Shown one piece after another: positions 1 to 5,302 of a stretch of 6,369 bases of DNA. Numbering within the stretch: position 1 is the stretch's first letter; each line of letters begins with the position of its first letter. Below the pieces are notes generated by a model. That model worked only from the letters and a program-made list of their open reading frames with translations. It was not told the origin of the DNA and did no database searches. The stretch is from Anaerolinea sp. (GTDB taxonomy: Bacteria > Chloroflexota > Anaerolineae > JAAEKA01), in contig JACSRL010000130.1 of the NCBI GenBank assembly GCA_014879765.1, positions 1 to 6,369 of the forward strand. Reading direction: 5' to 3'. A program made the translations under genes and the position numbers.

Positions 1-2
1 TG

Positions 3-1193
3 GCTGAGCCGGAGCGGGCCGGCGAGCTGCTGGTGCGCCAGTCGGCCGGCTGGCTGCAGGTGCGGCCGCTGACCCAGGACCGCCCCACCTGGGTGGAGAT
101 CGACCTGGAGGCGCTGGCCGGCAACGTGCGGCAGGTGCAGCAGATCATCGGCCCGCAGGTGGCCATCTGCGCGGTGCTCAAGGCCGACGGCTATGGCCAC
201 GGCGCGGGCAGTGTGGCGCGCACTGTGCTGAACAACGGCGCCCGCATGGTGGCCGTGGCCTGTCTGGCCGAGGCGGTCGTGCTGCGTCGGGCCGCGATCG
301 ACGCGCCGATCCTGGTGCTGGGCTACACGCCGGCCTGGCAGGCGCGCGATACCGTGCGCCATGATGTGATCGCTACTGTCTACGACCTGGACGTGGCCCG
401 CGCCCTGAGCCAGGCCGCGGCCGACATGAACCGGCCGGCGCGCGTCCATATCAAGGTGGACAGCGGCATGGCCCGGCTGGGGCTGCTGCCGGCCGACGTG
501 GCGCCCTTCGTGCGGGAGCTGATGGCGCTGCCCGGCCTGGCCGTCGAGGGCATCTTCACCCATTTCTCCGCGGCCGACAGCGCCGCGCCGGAGCATCGGG
601 CGCACAGCGCGGCGCAACTGGCCACTTTTCGCCGCGTGCTGGATGAGCTGCGCGGCCAGGGTCTGTCCATCCCGCTGGTGCATGCGGCCAACTCGGCGGC
701 GCTGCTCAACTGGCCGGCCAGTCGCTTCGACATGGTGCGGCCAGGCATCGCGCTCTATGGCCTGGCGCCGTCGCCGGACACGCCGCTGCCGGCAGGCTTC
801 CGGCCGGTGCTGAGCTGGAAGACCCAGGTGGCGCAGGTCAAGACGTTGCCGCCGGGCGCGCCGGTCAGCTATGGCAACACCTTCGTGACACAGCGCGCGA
901 CCCGGGTGGCCGTGGCGCCGGTGGGCTATGCCGACGGCTTTCGCCGCGGGCCGGCGCACTGGGGCCACGTGCTGGTGCGCGGCCAGGCCGCGCCCATCAT
1001 CGGCCGCGTGGCCATGGACCAGACCATGCTGGACGTGACCGACATCCCCGGCGTGCGCCAGGGGGACGAGGTGGTGCTCATCGGCCGGCAGGGCGCGGCC
1101 GAGCTCACCGTGGAGCAGGTGGCCCAGCGGCTGGGCACCATCGGCTACGAGGTGGTGGCCGAGATTCTGGCGCGCGTGCCGCGGGTGATCTGA
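3..1193 (+). CDS. alr: alanine racemase (PLP, fold type III), 5' end outside the window; possible MurF-Alr fusion
   Basis: Interconverts L- and D-alanine with pyridoxal phosphate in the cytoplasm, supplying D-Ala for peptidoglycan. Numbering from the GTG at 33 (386 aa): the PLP lysine is K50 in AVLKADGYGHG; K141 and R148 lie in HIKVDSGMARLG; H177 in THF; N220-S221 in AANSAA; R236 in RPGIALYG. The catalytic tyrosine of the second domain is Y280 in VSYGNTF, with Y299 in VGYADG and M328 in AMDQ. Both the N-terminal TIM barrel and the C-terminal beta domain are complete. The frame stays open to the left edge, with AEPERAGELLVRQSAGWLQV-like sequence before RPTWVEIDLEAL, and no Shine-Dalgarno precedes GTG 33. 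The true start is therefore probably upstream, and the leader resembles the end of a Mur ligase fused to Alr (inference). GTG 33 is the fallback start. Family assignment is very secure; the N-terminus is not. Confidence 0.95.
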   Translation, partial: AEPERAGELLVRQSAGWLQVRPLTQDRPTWVEIDLEALAGNVRQVQQIIGPQVAICAVLKADGYGHGAGSVARTVLNNGARMVAVACLAEAVVLRRAAIDAPILVLGYTPAWQARDTVRHDVIATVYDLDVARALSQAAADMNRPARVHIKVDSGMARLGLLPADVAPFVRELMALPGLAVEGIFTHFSAADSAAPEHRAHSAAQLATFRRVLDELRGQGLSIPLVHAANSAALLNWPASRFDMVRPGIALYGLAPSPDTPLPAGFRPVLSWKTQVAQVKTLPPGAPVSYGNTFVTQRATRVAVAPVGYADGFRRGPAHWGHVLVRGQAAPIIGRVAMDQTMLDVTDIPGVRQGDEVVLIGRQGAAELTVEQVAQRLGTIGYEVVAEILARVPRVI

Positions 1194-1236
1194 GGCCTGC
1201 GAGCACTGGCTGAGGATGCAATGTCCACCTGCCACC

Positions 1237-1257
1237 GTGAAACGTGAAATGTGACGC
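1237..1257. repeat. heptanucleotide direct repeat, about three copies
   Basis: GTGAAAC, GTGAAAT and GTGACGC follow one another without a gap between alr and dcd. The first two copies differ at one base and the third is degenerate. The period of 7 resembles the short tandemly repeated heptanucleotides described in cyanobacteria. It is too short to exclude chance, but a second period-7 array lies just after dcd. The rest of the 1194-1415 gap holds the palindrome at 1329-1362, an AT-rich stretch around 1368-1392 that could hold a -10 element, and the dcd ribosome binding site. Confidence 0.5.
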
Positions 1258-1328
1258 ACCGACCCACCGATCTACCCGCCACAGTGGCGTACCAATTTAC
1301 TACAGCGTAAACGAAGTAGTTGCGCATC

Positions 1329-1362
1329 GGTGCCCGGCACTTGCGCCAAAGTGCCGGGCACC
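1329..1362. repeat. perfect 14-bp palindrome upstream of dcd (REP-like or terminator)
   Basis: The left arm GGTGCCCGGCACTT (1329-1342) is exactly complementary to the right arm AAGTGCCGGGCACC (1349-1362), with a 6-nt loop. The GC-rich stem is followed by TCAACAACTTAATTT rather than a clean T-run, so an intrinsic terminator for alr is possible but not typical. It could instead be a dispersed REP-like palindrome. It lies inside the upstream open extension of the dcd frame, which argues that the extension is not coding. Confidence 0.75.
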
Positions 1363-1405
1363 TCAACAACTTAATTTACGGTGTATTTACCAACCCACCA
1401 ACCCC

Positions 1406-1411
1406 AGGAGG
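1406..1411 (+). promoter_or_regulatory. ribosome binding site of dcd
   Basis: AGGAGG, a perfect Shine-Dalgarno core, lies 4 nt before the ATG at 1416. It fixes the start there rather than at the TTG at 1320 in the same frame. MSIQPDHWIRKMALEHGMIEP is also the usual Dcd N-terminus. Confidence 0.85.
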
Positions 1412-1415
1412 CCCT

Positions 1416-3107
1416 ATGTCCATCCAACCTGATCACTGGATCCGCAAAATGGCGCTGGAGCACGGCATGATCGAACCCTTTGTCGATGGCCAGGTGCGCG
1501 ACGGCGTCATCTCCTATGGCCTGAGCAGCTACGGCTACGACATCCGCATCGCCAATGAGTTCCGCATCTTCACCCCCGGGCTGGGCGACCTGACCGTGGT
1601 CGACCCCAAGCAGTTCGACGCCCGCTCCATGGTCGATTTCCACGGCGATGTCTGTGTCATCCCGCCCAACTCCTTCATCCTGGCCAGGACGGTGGAGTAT
1701 TTCCGCATCCCGCGCAATGTACTCACAGTATGTTTGGGGAAGAGTACCTACGCCCGTTGCTTTAGCGGCGATACGCAGGTAGCGCTGGTGGATGGTACGT
1801 CGCCTACCCTGGAAGAGATGGCCCGCCGTGCTGACGACGGCGAGCTATTCTGGGGGTACAGCGTGGGACAGTATGGGCGGATTGTTGTCACGCTGCTGGA
1901 TGCGCCGCGCTTTATTGGCCGTGACAGCTTGCTTGAAGTCACCCTCGACGATGGCGGAGTGATCCGCGCAACCCCAGACCACCAGTTTATCAGTCGCGAC
2001 GGACAAATGGTCGAAGCTGGGCAGCTTCGCCCTGGGGACGCGCTGTTGCCCTTGTATCGCCAGGTTACGCGCGGGTATGAGATGGTGTTTCAGCCGCTGA
2101 GCGGTCAGATGCTACCTACGCACCGGCTGGCCGATGAATGGAACGTGCGCAACGGAGCATACTTGGATCTGCCCGGAACGCACCGCCACCACATAGATAT
2201 CAACCGTCGCAACAATAATCCATGGAACCTGATGCGCATGGAAGCATCCGAACACATTCGCCTGCACAACAGCATGAGCTATGGTGAAAAGTTCGATCCC
2301 GAAGATCACAGCTTAGCAATTCGGGAAGCTTTTGAGCGGCTCTCCCAGGACCCTGAATGGCGCGCACAGTTTTCGCAGGCACAGAGCGCCCGTGCGCATA
2401 GTTTTTGGCACGACGATGCCTATATCGAACAGCGTGCCGCCCTGATCGAGCAACGCCTGCTCAGTTGGACCGAGGAACGGCGGCGACAACACAGCGAAAC
2501 CCTCAAAGCATCCTGGAGCGATCCCGACCTGCGTGCCCGCCAGGGCGAGATGTCCACCGCGGCCTGGGCCATCGATAGCGGCACGCGACGCGACATGCAA
2601 CGCGAAATCGCCCGCAGGATCCGGCTGCGCGAAGAAATCACCGCCGACGTGGTCCGTGCCGCGCTGGACGAAACCGGCTCGATTCGCGGCGCGGCGCGCT
2701 TGTTGCAGTGCGATCGGGCGGTATTTCGGCGCTTCCCTGAAGTGCTGGATGCTTTCCGCGGCAGACACATCACGTACCGCAATCACCGTGTGCAGTCGGT
2801 GCGCCAACTCCCCGGCGATCATGACGTTTTCTGCTTGACCGTGCCGGAAGCCGGTAACTTCGCGCTGGAAAGCGGCGTGTTTGTCAGTAATTGCGGTCTC
2901 ATCGTCAATGTGACTCCCTTCGAGCCGGAGTGGGAGGGCTACGTCACCCTGGAGATCTCCAACACCACCCCGCTGCCGGCCAAGGTCTACGCCCACGAGG
3001 GTATCGCCCAGGTGCTCTTCTTCCAGGGCGACCCGCCGGAGAAGTCCTACGCCGACAAGAAGGGCAAGTACCAGGGGCAGGCGGGGATCACGCTGCCGAA
3101 ATTATGA
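1416..3107 (+). CDS. dcd: dCTP deaminase precursor containing an in-frame intein
   Basis: Deaminates dCTP to dUTP (plus ammonia), feeding dUMP and dTMP synthesis in the cytoplasm as a trimer. The precursor is 563 aa: N-extein 1-114, intein 115-492, C-extein 493-563. Joining the exteins gives 185 aa, a normal length for bacterial Dcd. The N-extein ends in GKSTYAR, with active-site S110 and R114. The C-extein continues CGLIVNVTPFEPEWEG and YVTLEISN, where E513 (E135 after splicing) is the catalytic glutamate, and ends in KYQGQAGITLPKL. The extein type matches the proteobacterial-like ARCG/EPEWEG group of Dcd, so Cys493 at the splice junction is a native family residue. Without splicing the Ser/Arg and Glu parts of the site are separated, so activity should depend on splicing (inference). 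The stop overlaps the edge of a heptamer-repeat hairpin. Function is highly secure. Confidence 0.96.
   Translation: MSIQPDHWIRKMALEHGMIEPFVDGQVRDGVISYGLSSYGYDIRIANEFRIFTPGLGDLTVVDPKQFDARSMVDFHGDVCVIPPNSFILARTVEYFRIPRNVLTVCLGKSTYARCFSGDTQVALVDGTSPTLEEMARRADDGELFWGYSVGQYGRIVVTLLDAPRFIGRDSLLEVTLDDGGVIRATPDHQFISRDGQMVEAGQLRPGDALLPLYRQVTRGYEMVFQPLSGQMLPTHRLADEWNVRNGAYLDLPGTHRHHIDINRRNNNPWNLMRMEASEHIRLHNSMSYGEKFDPEDHSLAIREAFERLSQDPEWRAQFSQAQSARAHSFWHDDAYIEQRAALIEQRLLSWTEERRRQHSETLKASWSDPDLRARQGEMSTAAWAIDSGTRRDMQREIARRIRLREEITADVVRAALDETGSIRGAARLLQCDRAVFRRFPEVLDAFRGRHITYRNHRVQSVRQLPGDHDVFCLTVPEAGNFALESGVFVSNCGLIVNVTPFEPEWEGYVTLEISNTTPLPAKVYAHEGIAQVLFFQGDPPEKSYADKKGKYQGQAGITLPKL
1758..2891 (+). mobile_element. 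intein in Dcd with HNH homing endonuclease (378 aa)
   Basis: A protein intron that excises itself and ligates the Dcd exteins. Precursor numbering: block A is CFSGDTQVALVDG from Cys115; block B is ATPDHQF with T186 and H189, followed by the usual AGQLRPGDALLPL. Block F is DVFCLTVPEAGNF (470-482); block G is GVFVSN|C with terminal Asn492 and Cys493 as the +1 nucleophile. An insertion of roughly 216-450 separates the splicing halves. It has an HNH motif (HRHHIDINRRNNNPWNL then EH, with H258/H259, N271 and H280). It also has degenerate W-x-D-P-x-x-R repeats at about 309-376 that resemble NUMOD3, and a helix-turn-helix-like part GSIRGAARLLQCDRAVFRRF (421-440). Odd points: the penultimate His is Ser491, the block F His position is Gly480, and block F has Cys473 where Asp is common. 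G+C is near 50% in rows 2161-2220 (31/60) and 2281-2340 (29/60), against 40/60 in an extein row, fitting later acquisition. The boundaries are exact by motif and by the restored Dcd sequence. Confidence 0.95.
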
Positions 3108-3168
3108 AGGATGAACGATGAATGATGAGTCTCGGAGGGGCTCTCCGGATTCATCATTCATCGTTCAT
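3103..3168. repeat. long hairpin made of 7-bp repeats after dcd
   Basis: From 3104 four successive heptamers of the form ATGAANG (the last one degenerate) begin inside the dcd stop region. The arm ATGAACGATGAATGATGA (3111-3128) is exactly complementary to 3151-3168, an 18-bp perfect stem. Inside the 22-nt loop, CGGAG (3133-3137) can pair with CTCCG (3143-3147). The right arm is followed by a short T/A-rich tract (TATTG), not a strong U-run. It may end dcd transcription, or may be a palindromic dispersed repeat. It ends 16 nt before the MFS start. Confidence 0.8.
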
Positions 3169-3184
3169 TATTGTGGAAGGCGCT

Positions 3185-4438
3185 ATGGGCACATCTACCG
3201 ACACCCCTGTCGCTCCAACCGGTCTGCGCGGCTTGCCTCGCAACGTCTGGGTGGTGACGGCCGCCAGCTTTCTGACTGACATCTCCAGTGAGATGATTCT
3301 GCACCTGCTGCCCCTTTTTCTGGCTAATGTGCTGGGGGTGCGCACCAGCGTCATCGGCCTGATCGAGGGGGTGGCCGAGACCTCGTCGAGCCTGCTCAAG
3401 ATCTTCTCCGGCTGGCTGAGCGACCGGCTGGGCGACCGCAAGTGGCTGACGGTGGCGGGCTACAGCCTGTCGACGCTGGCCAAGCCGTTCTTGGTCGTCG
3501 CCAACACCTGGGGCGCAGTGCTGGCCGTGCGCTTCGCCGACCGGGTGGGCAAGGGCATCCGCACCGCGCCGCGGGACGCGCTGGTGGCCGACAGCATCGA
3601 CGAAAAGCGCCGCGGCCTGGCCTTCGGCCTGCACCGCGCCGGCGACACGGCCGGCGCGCTGATCGGCTTGCTGATCGCGCTGGGGGTGGTCTACGCGCTG
3701 CAAGGCGCCGACCTGACCTTGCAGCGGCCAACCTTTCAGACCCTGGTGCTGATCAGCATCGCGCCGGCCGTACTGGCGGTGCTGGTGCTGGCCGCCGCCG
3801 CCAAGAACGTGCCGGTGACCTCACAGCGCGAGCGGCCGCGGCTGTCGCTGGCCGGCTTTGATCCCCGCTTCAAGCGCTTTCTGATCGTGATGGTGCTCTT
3901 CACCCTGGGCAACTCGTCGGACGCGTTTCTGGTGCTGCGCGCGCAGAGCCTGGGCTTGAGCGTGGCCGGGGTGATGGGGGTGCTGGCGCTGTTCAACCTG
4001 GTCTACGCGCTGATCTCGACGCCGGCCGGCGCGCTGTCGGACCGCATCGGCCGGCGTAAGCTGATCGTGGGGGGCTGGCTGGCCTATGCGGTCATCTACC
4101 TGGGCTTTGGCCTGGCCGGCGCGGCCTGGCAGATCTGGGCGCTGTTCGCGCTGTACGGCATCTACTATGGCCTGGCCGAGGGCGCGGGCAAGGCGCTGGT
4201 GGCCGATGTGGTGGCGCCCGCGCAGCGGGGCACGGCCTACGGCGTCTACAACGCAGCCATCGGGCTGGCTGCCTTCCCAGCCAGCCTCATCGCCGGCCTG
4301 CTGTGGCAGGGGGTGGGCGGCTGGGCCGGCTTTGGCCCGTCCGCGCCCTTCCTCTTCGGCGCAGGCATGGCGCTGTTGGCGGTGGTGTTGCTGATGCTGT
4401 GGCTGCCAGGAGATGGGCGGATGCAGCGACCCGGCTAA
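3185..4438 (+). CDS. major facilitator superfamily transporter, 12 TM, substrate unknown
   Basis: 417-aa inner-membrane secondary transporter, probably a proton-coupled exporter (inference from family). About 12 hydrophobic segments form two six-helix halves joined by a basic, hydrophilic loop around residues 206-230 (AKNVPVTSQRERPRL). MFS motif A is seen twice: GWLSDRLGDRK (76-86) after TM2 and GALSDRIGRRK (282-292) after TM8. The conserved segment FADRVGKGIRTAPRDALVAD (118-137) and GLHRAGDTAGA (148-158) mark a drug-efflux-like MFS subgroup, but no substrate can be read. The ATG at 3185 is chosen because GGAAGG lies 4 nt before it (3175-3180) and because the in-frame ATG at 3122 falls inside the hairpin. 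The gene sits 77 nt after dcd on the same strand with a hairpin between, so co-transcription is uncertain. G+C is high, like alr. Confidence 0.9.
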   Translation: MGTSTDTPVAPTGLRGLPRNVWVVTAASFLTDISSEMILHLLPLFLANVLGVRTSVIGLIEGVAETSSSLLKIFSGWLSDRLGDRKWLTVAGYSLSTLAKPFLVVANTWGAVLAVRFADRVGKGIRTAPRDALVADSIDEKRRGLAFGLHRAGDTAGALIGLLIALGVVYALQGADLTLQRPTFQTLVLISIAPAVLAVLVLAAAAKNVPVTSQRERPRLSLAGFDPRFKRFLIVMVLFTLGNSSDAFLVLRAQSLGLSVAGVMGVLALFNLVYALISTPAGALSDRIGRRKLIVGGWLAYAVIYLGFGLAGAAWQIWALFALYGIYYGLAEGAGKALVADVVAPAQRGTAYGVYNAAIGLAAFPASLIAGLLWQGVGGWAGFGPSAPFLFGAGMALLAVVLLMLWLPGDGRMQRPG

Positions 4439-4504
4439 AGCCTCTACTCCGTGGGTGTTGACCTCGAATTTAGATGGGTGTGTTTGAATCTGGTTGAACT
4501 GACA

Positions 4505-4606
4505 AGACTTCGGACGGTGCGGCACCGGCCGAGTTCTGCGAGCGAAGCCCTTTGCCGTCAAGAACCTGACATAGCTTCAACCGGCCGGCTTTGCCGTCCG
4601 AAGTCT
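4505..4606. repeat. nested inverted-repeat element, about 100 nt
   Basis: The outer arms AGACTTCGGACGG (4505-4517) and CCGTCCGAAGTCT (4594-4606) are perfectly complementary over 13 bp. Nested within are CCGGCC (4525-4530) with GGCCGG (4583-4588) and GTTCT (4533-4537) with AGAAC (4561-4565), so the element folds into one long interrupted stem. TTTGCCGTC occurs twice (4551-4559 and 4590-4598). It could be a small palindromic mobile repeat (MITE- or REP-like) or a structured RNA; there is no coding potential for a transposase. Confidence 0.65.
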
Positions 4607-4657
4607 GGGGCGTCAACTCATTGATTTTTAGCCCCGTTGACGGGACGCTGTGATGTA

Positions 4658-4709
4658 GCCGGGCGAATTCACACCTGCACGTGTGCCGCAGGTGCAAGTG
4701 TCGCCCGGC
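4658..4709. repeat. two-part palindrome
   Basis: GCCGGGCGA (4658-4666) pairs with TCGCCCGGC (4701-4709), and inside it CACCTGC (4672-4678) pairs with GCAGGTG (4688-4694), leaving a 5-6 nt internal loop and a 9-nt apical loop. Its sequence is unrelated to the neighbouring element at 4505-4606. It may be a REP-like repeat; there is no T-run for a terminator. Confidence 0.7.
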
Positions 4710-4835
4710 GGGCCGGCATATGGGGCGACTCGCCGCCAGCAGCTATTACCTGATTAATTTCTTAACCTTCATAACTCCCCGCCGGCGTAGAGACCTGTCC
4801 CGTCCCAGGCCAGGGCCCGAACGGCGCCGTCTGAG

Positions 4836-4872
4836 TTGACAATTTGCACTCATCGGATATCATATACGATAT
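4836..4872 (+). promoter_or_regulatory. promoter and overlapping palindromic operator of the PIN/RHH module
   Basis: TTGACA (4836-4841) is a perfect -35 box. TATCAT (4858-4863) is a fair -10 at 16-nt spacing. A start of transcription about 7 nt further on would fall at or next to the toxin ATG (4871), so the message would be leaderless or nearly so; no Shine-Dalgarno is visible. The 16-bp near-palindrome ATATC-ATATAC-GATAT (4857-4872) covers the -10 and the start codon. It is a natural candidate operator for autorepression by the ribbon-helix-helix antitoxin (inference). Confidence 0.6.
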
Positions 4873-5302
4873 GAGACTTGTGCTCGACACTGATGTGATT
4901 GTCGCTGGACTGCGCAGCCGAACGGGTGCGTCACGCCAATTGCTGATCTTGCTGGGTCAACGCCGCTATCAAGCCGTTGCCAGCGTAGCCATGATGCTCG
5001 AGTATGAAGCCGTGCTGAGTCGCACAGAGAACCTTGATGCCTTCAATCTTACGATCCAGGAGATTGAACGATTTTTGGACGGTCTGGCCACGGTGATCAC
5101 GCCCGTTGCCCCTTTCTTCTTATGGCGGCCCCAGTTGCGGGACCCTGCGGATGAGCACATCCTGGAGGCGGCAGTCAACGGCGGCGCGGACGGTATTGTC
5201 ACGTTCAACCATCGTCACTTCGAGGTCGCGGCCAGGAGATTTGGCATCGTCACACTCAGGCCCGGCGATGCACTGAAGAGGCTAGAACCATGGCAACTTT
5301 GA
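4871..5302 (+). CDS. PIN-domain toxin (COG1569-like), putative ribonuclease
   Basis: 143-aa putative Mg-dependent endoribonuclease toxin of a type II toxin-antitoxin pair. The start MRLVLDTDVIVAGL is the classic PIN strand with D6 (and D8); the TTG at 4844 in the same frame lies inside the promoter and was not used. Further acidic residues are E44/E46 in MMLEYEAVLSR and D91/D94 in RDPADEHILEAA. GGADGIVTFNHRHF (104-117) is the usual last PIN strand, but the fourth acidic position reads N113 and the frequent following Asp reads H116, so metal binding may rely on three acids. The 3' end overlaps the antitoxin gene by 13 nt, indicating one translationally coupled transcript. G+C is about 48% in row 5041-5100, lower than the MFS gene and consistent with transfer. 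The PIN family is secure; the RNA target is unknown. Confidence 0.88.
   Translation: MRLVLDTDVIVAGLRSRTGASRQLLILLGQRRYQAVASVAMMLEYEAVLSRTENLDAFNLTIQEIERFLDGLATVITPVAPFFLWRPQLRDPADEHILEAAVNGGADGIVTFNHRHFEVAARRFGIVTLRPGDALKRLEPWQL
5275..5281 (+). promoter_or_regulatory. ribosome binding site of the antitoxin gene
   Basis: GAAGAGG lies 8 nt before the ATG at 5290, inside the end of the PIN gene. This gives the antitoxin its own ribosome entry, whereas the toxin has none visible. That asymmetry could favour antitoxin synthesis (inference). Confidence 0.6.

Larger units (their letters stand above)
4439..4835. other. gene-free region between the MFS and PIN genes
   Basis: No convincing gene on either strand. 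Short frames here lack a ribosome binding site and recognisable protein features. The region holds two unrelated inverted-repeat elements (4505-4606 and 4658-4709) and then about 125 nt with nothing I can identify (4710-4835). No clear intrinsic terminator directly follows the MFS stop. Confidence 0.6.

Noticed and set aside
1320..1415. Upstream extension of the dcd frame to a TTG at 1320
   Set aside because: It runs through the 14-bp palindrome, has no ribosome binding site, and ATG 1416 has a perfect AGGAGG and the family N-terminus.
2313..2996. Long minus-strand frame (227 residues) opposite the intein
   Set aside because: It is antisense to a clearly functional intein and Dcd frame and shows no family features.
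3122..3184. ATG at 3122 as start of the MFS transporter
   Set aside because: It lies in the heptamer hairpin; the added residues are encoded by the repeat, and ATG 3185 has GGAAGG at good spacing.
4607..4641. GGGGC-GTCAAC then GCCCC-GTTGAC arranged like a pseudoknot
   Set aside because: The connecting loops would be zero nucleotides, which is sterically impossible; only one of the two short stems could form, and both could be chance.
4470..4697. Minus-strand 75-residue frame in the gap after the MFS gene
   Set aside because: It covers both palindromic elements, has no ribosome binding site and no recognisable domain; it is most likely an open frame by chance.
4844..4870. TTG at 4844 as start of the PIN toxin
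   Set aside because: It falls between the -35 and -10 boxes, and MRLVLDTDV at 4871 is the standard PIN beginning.
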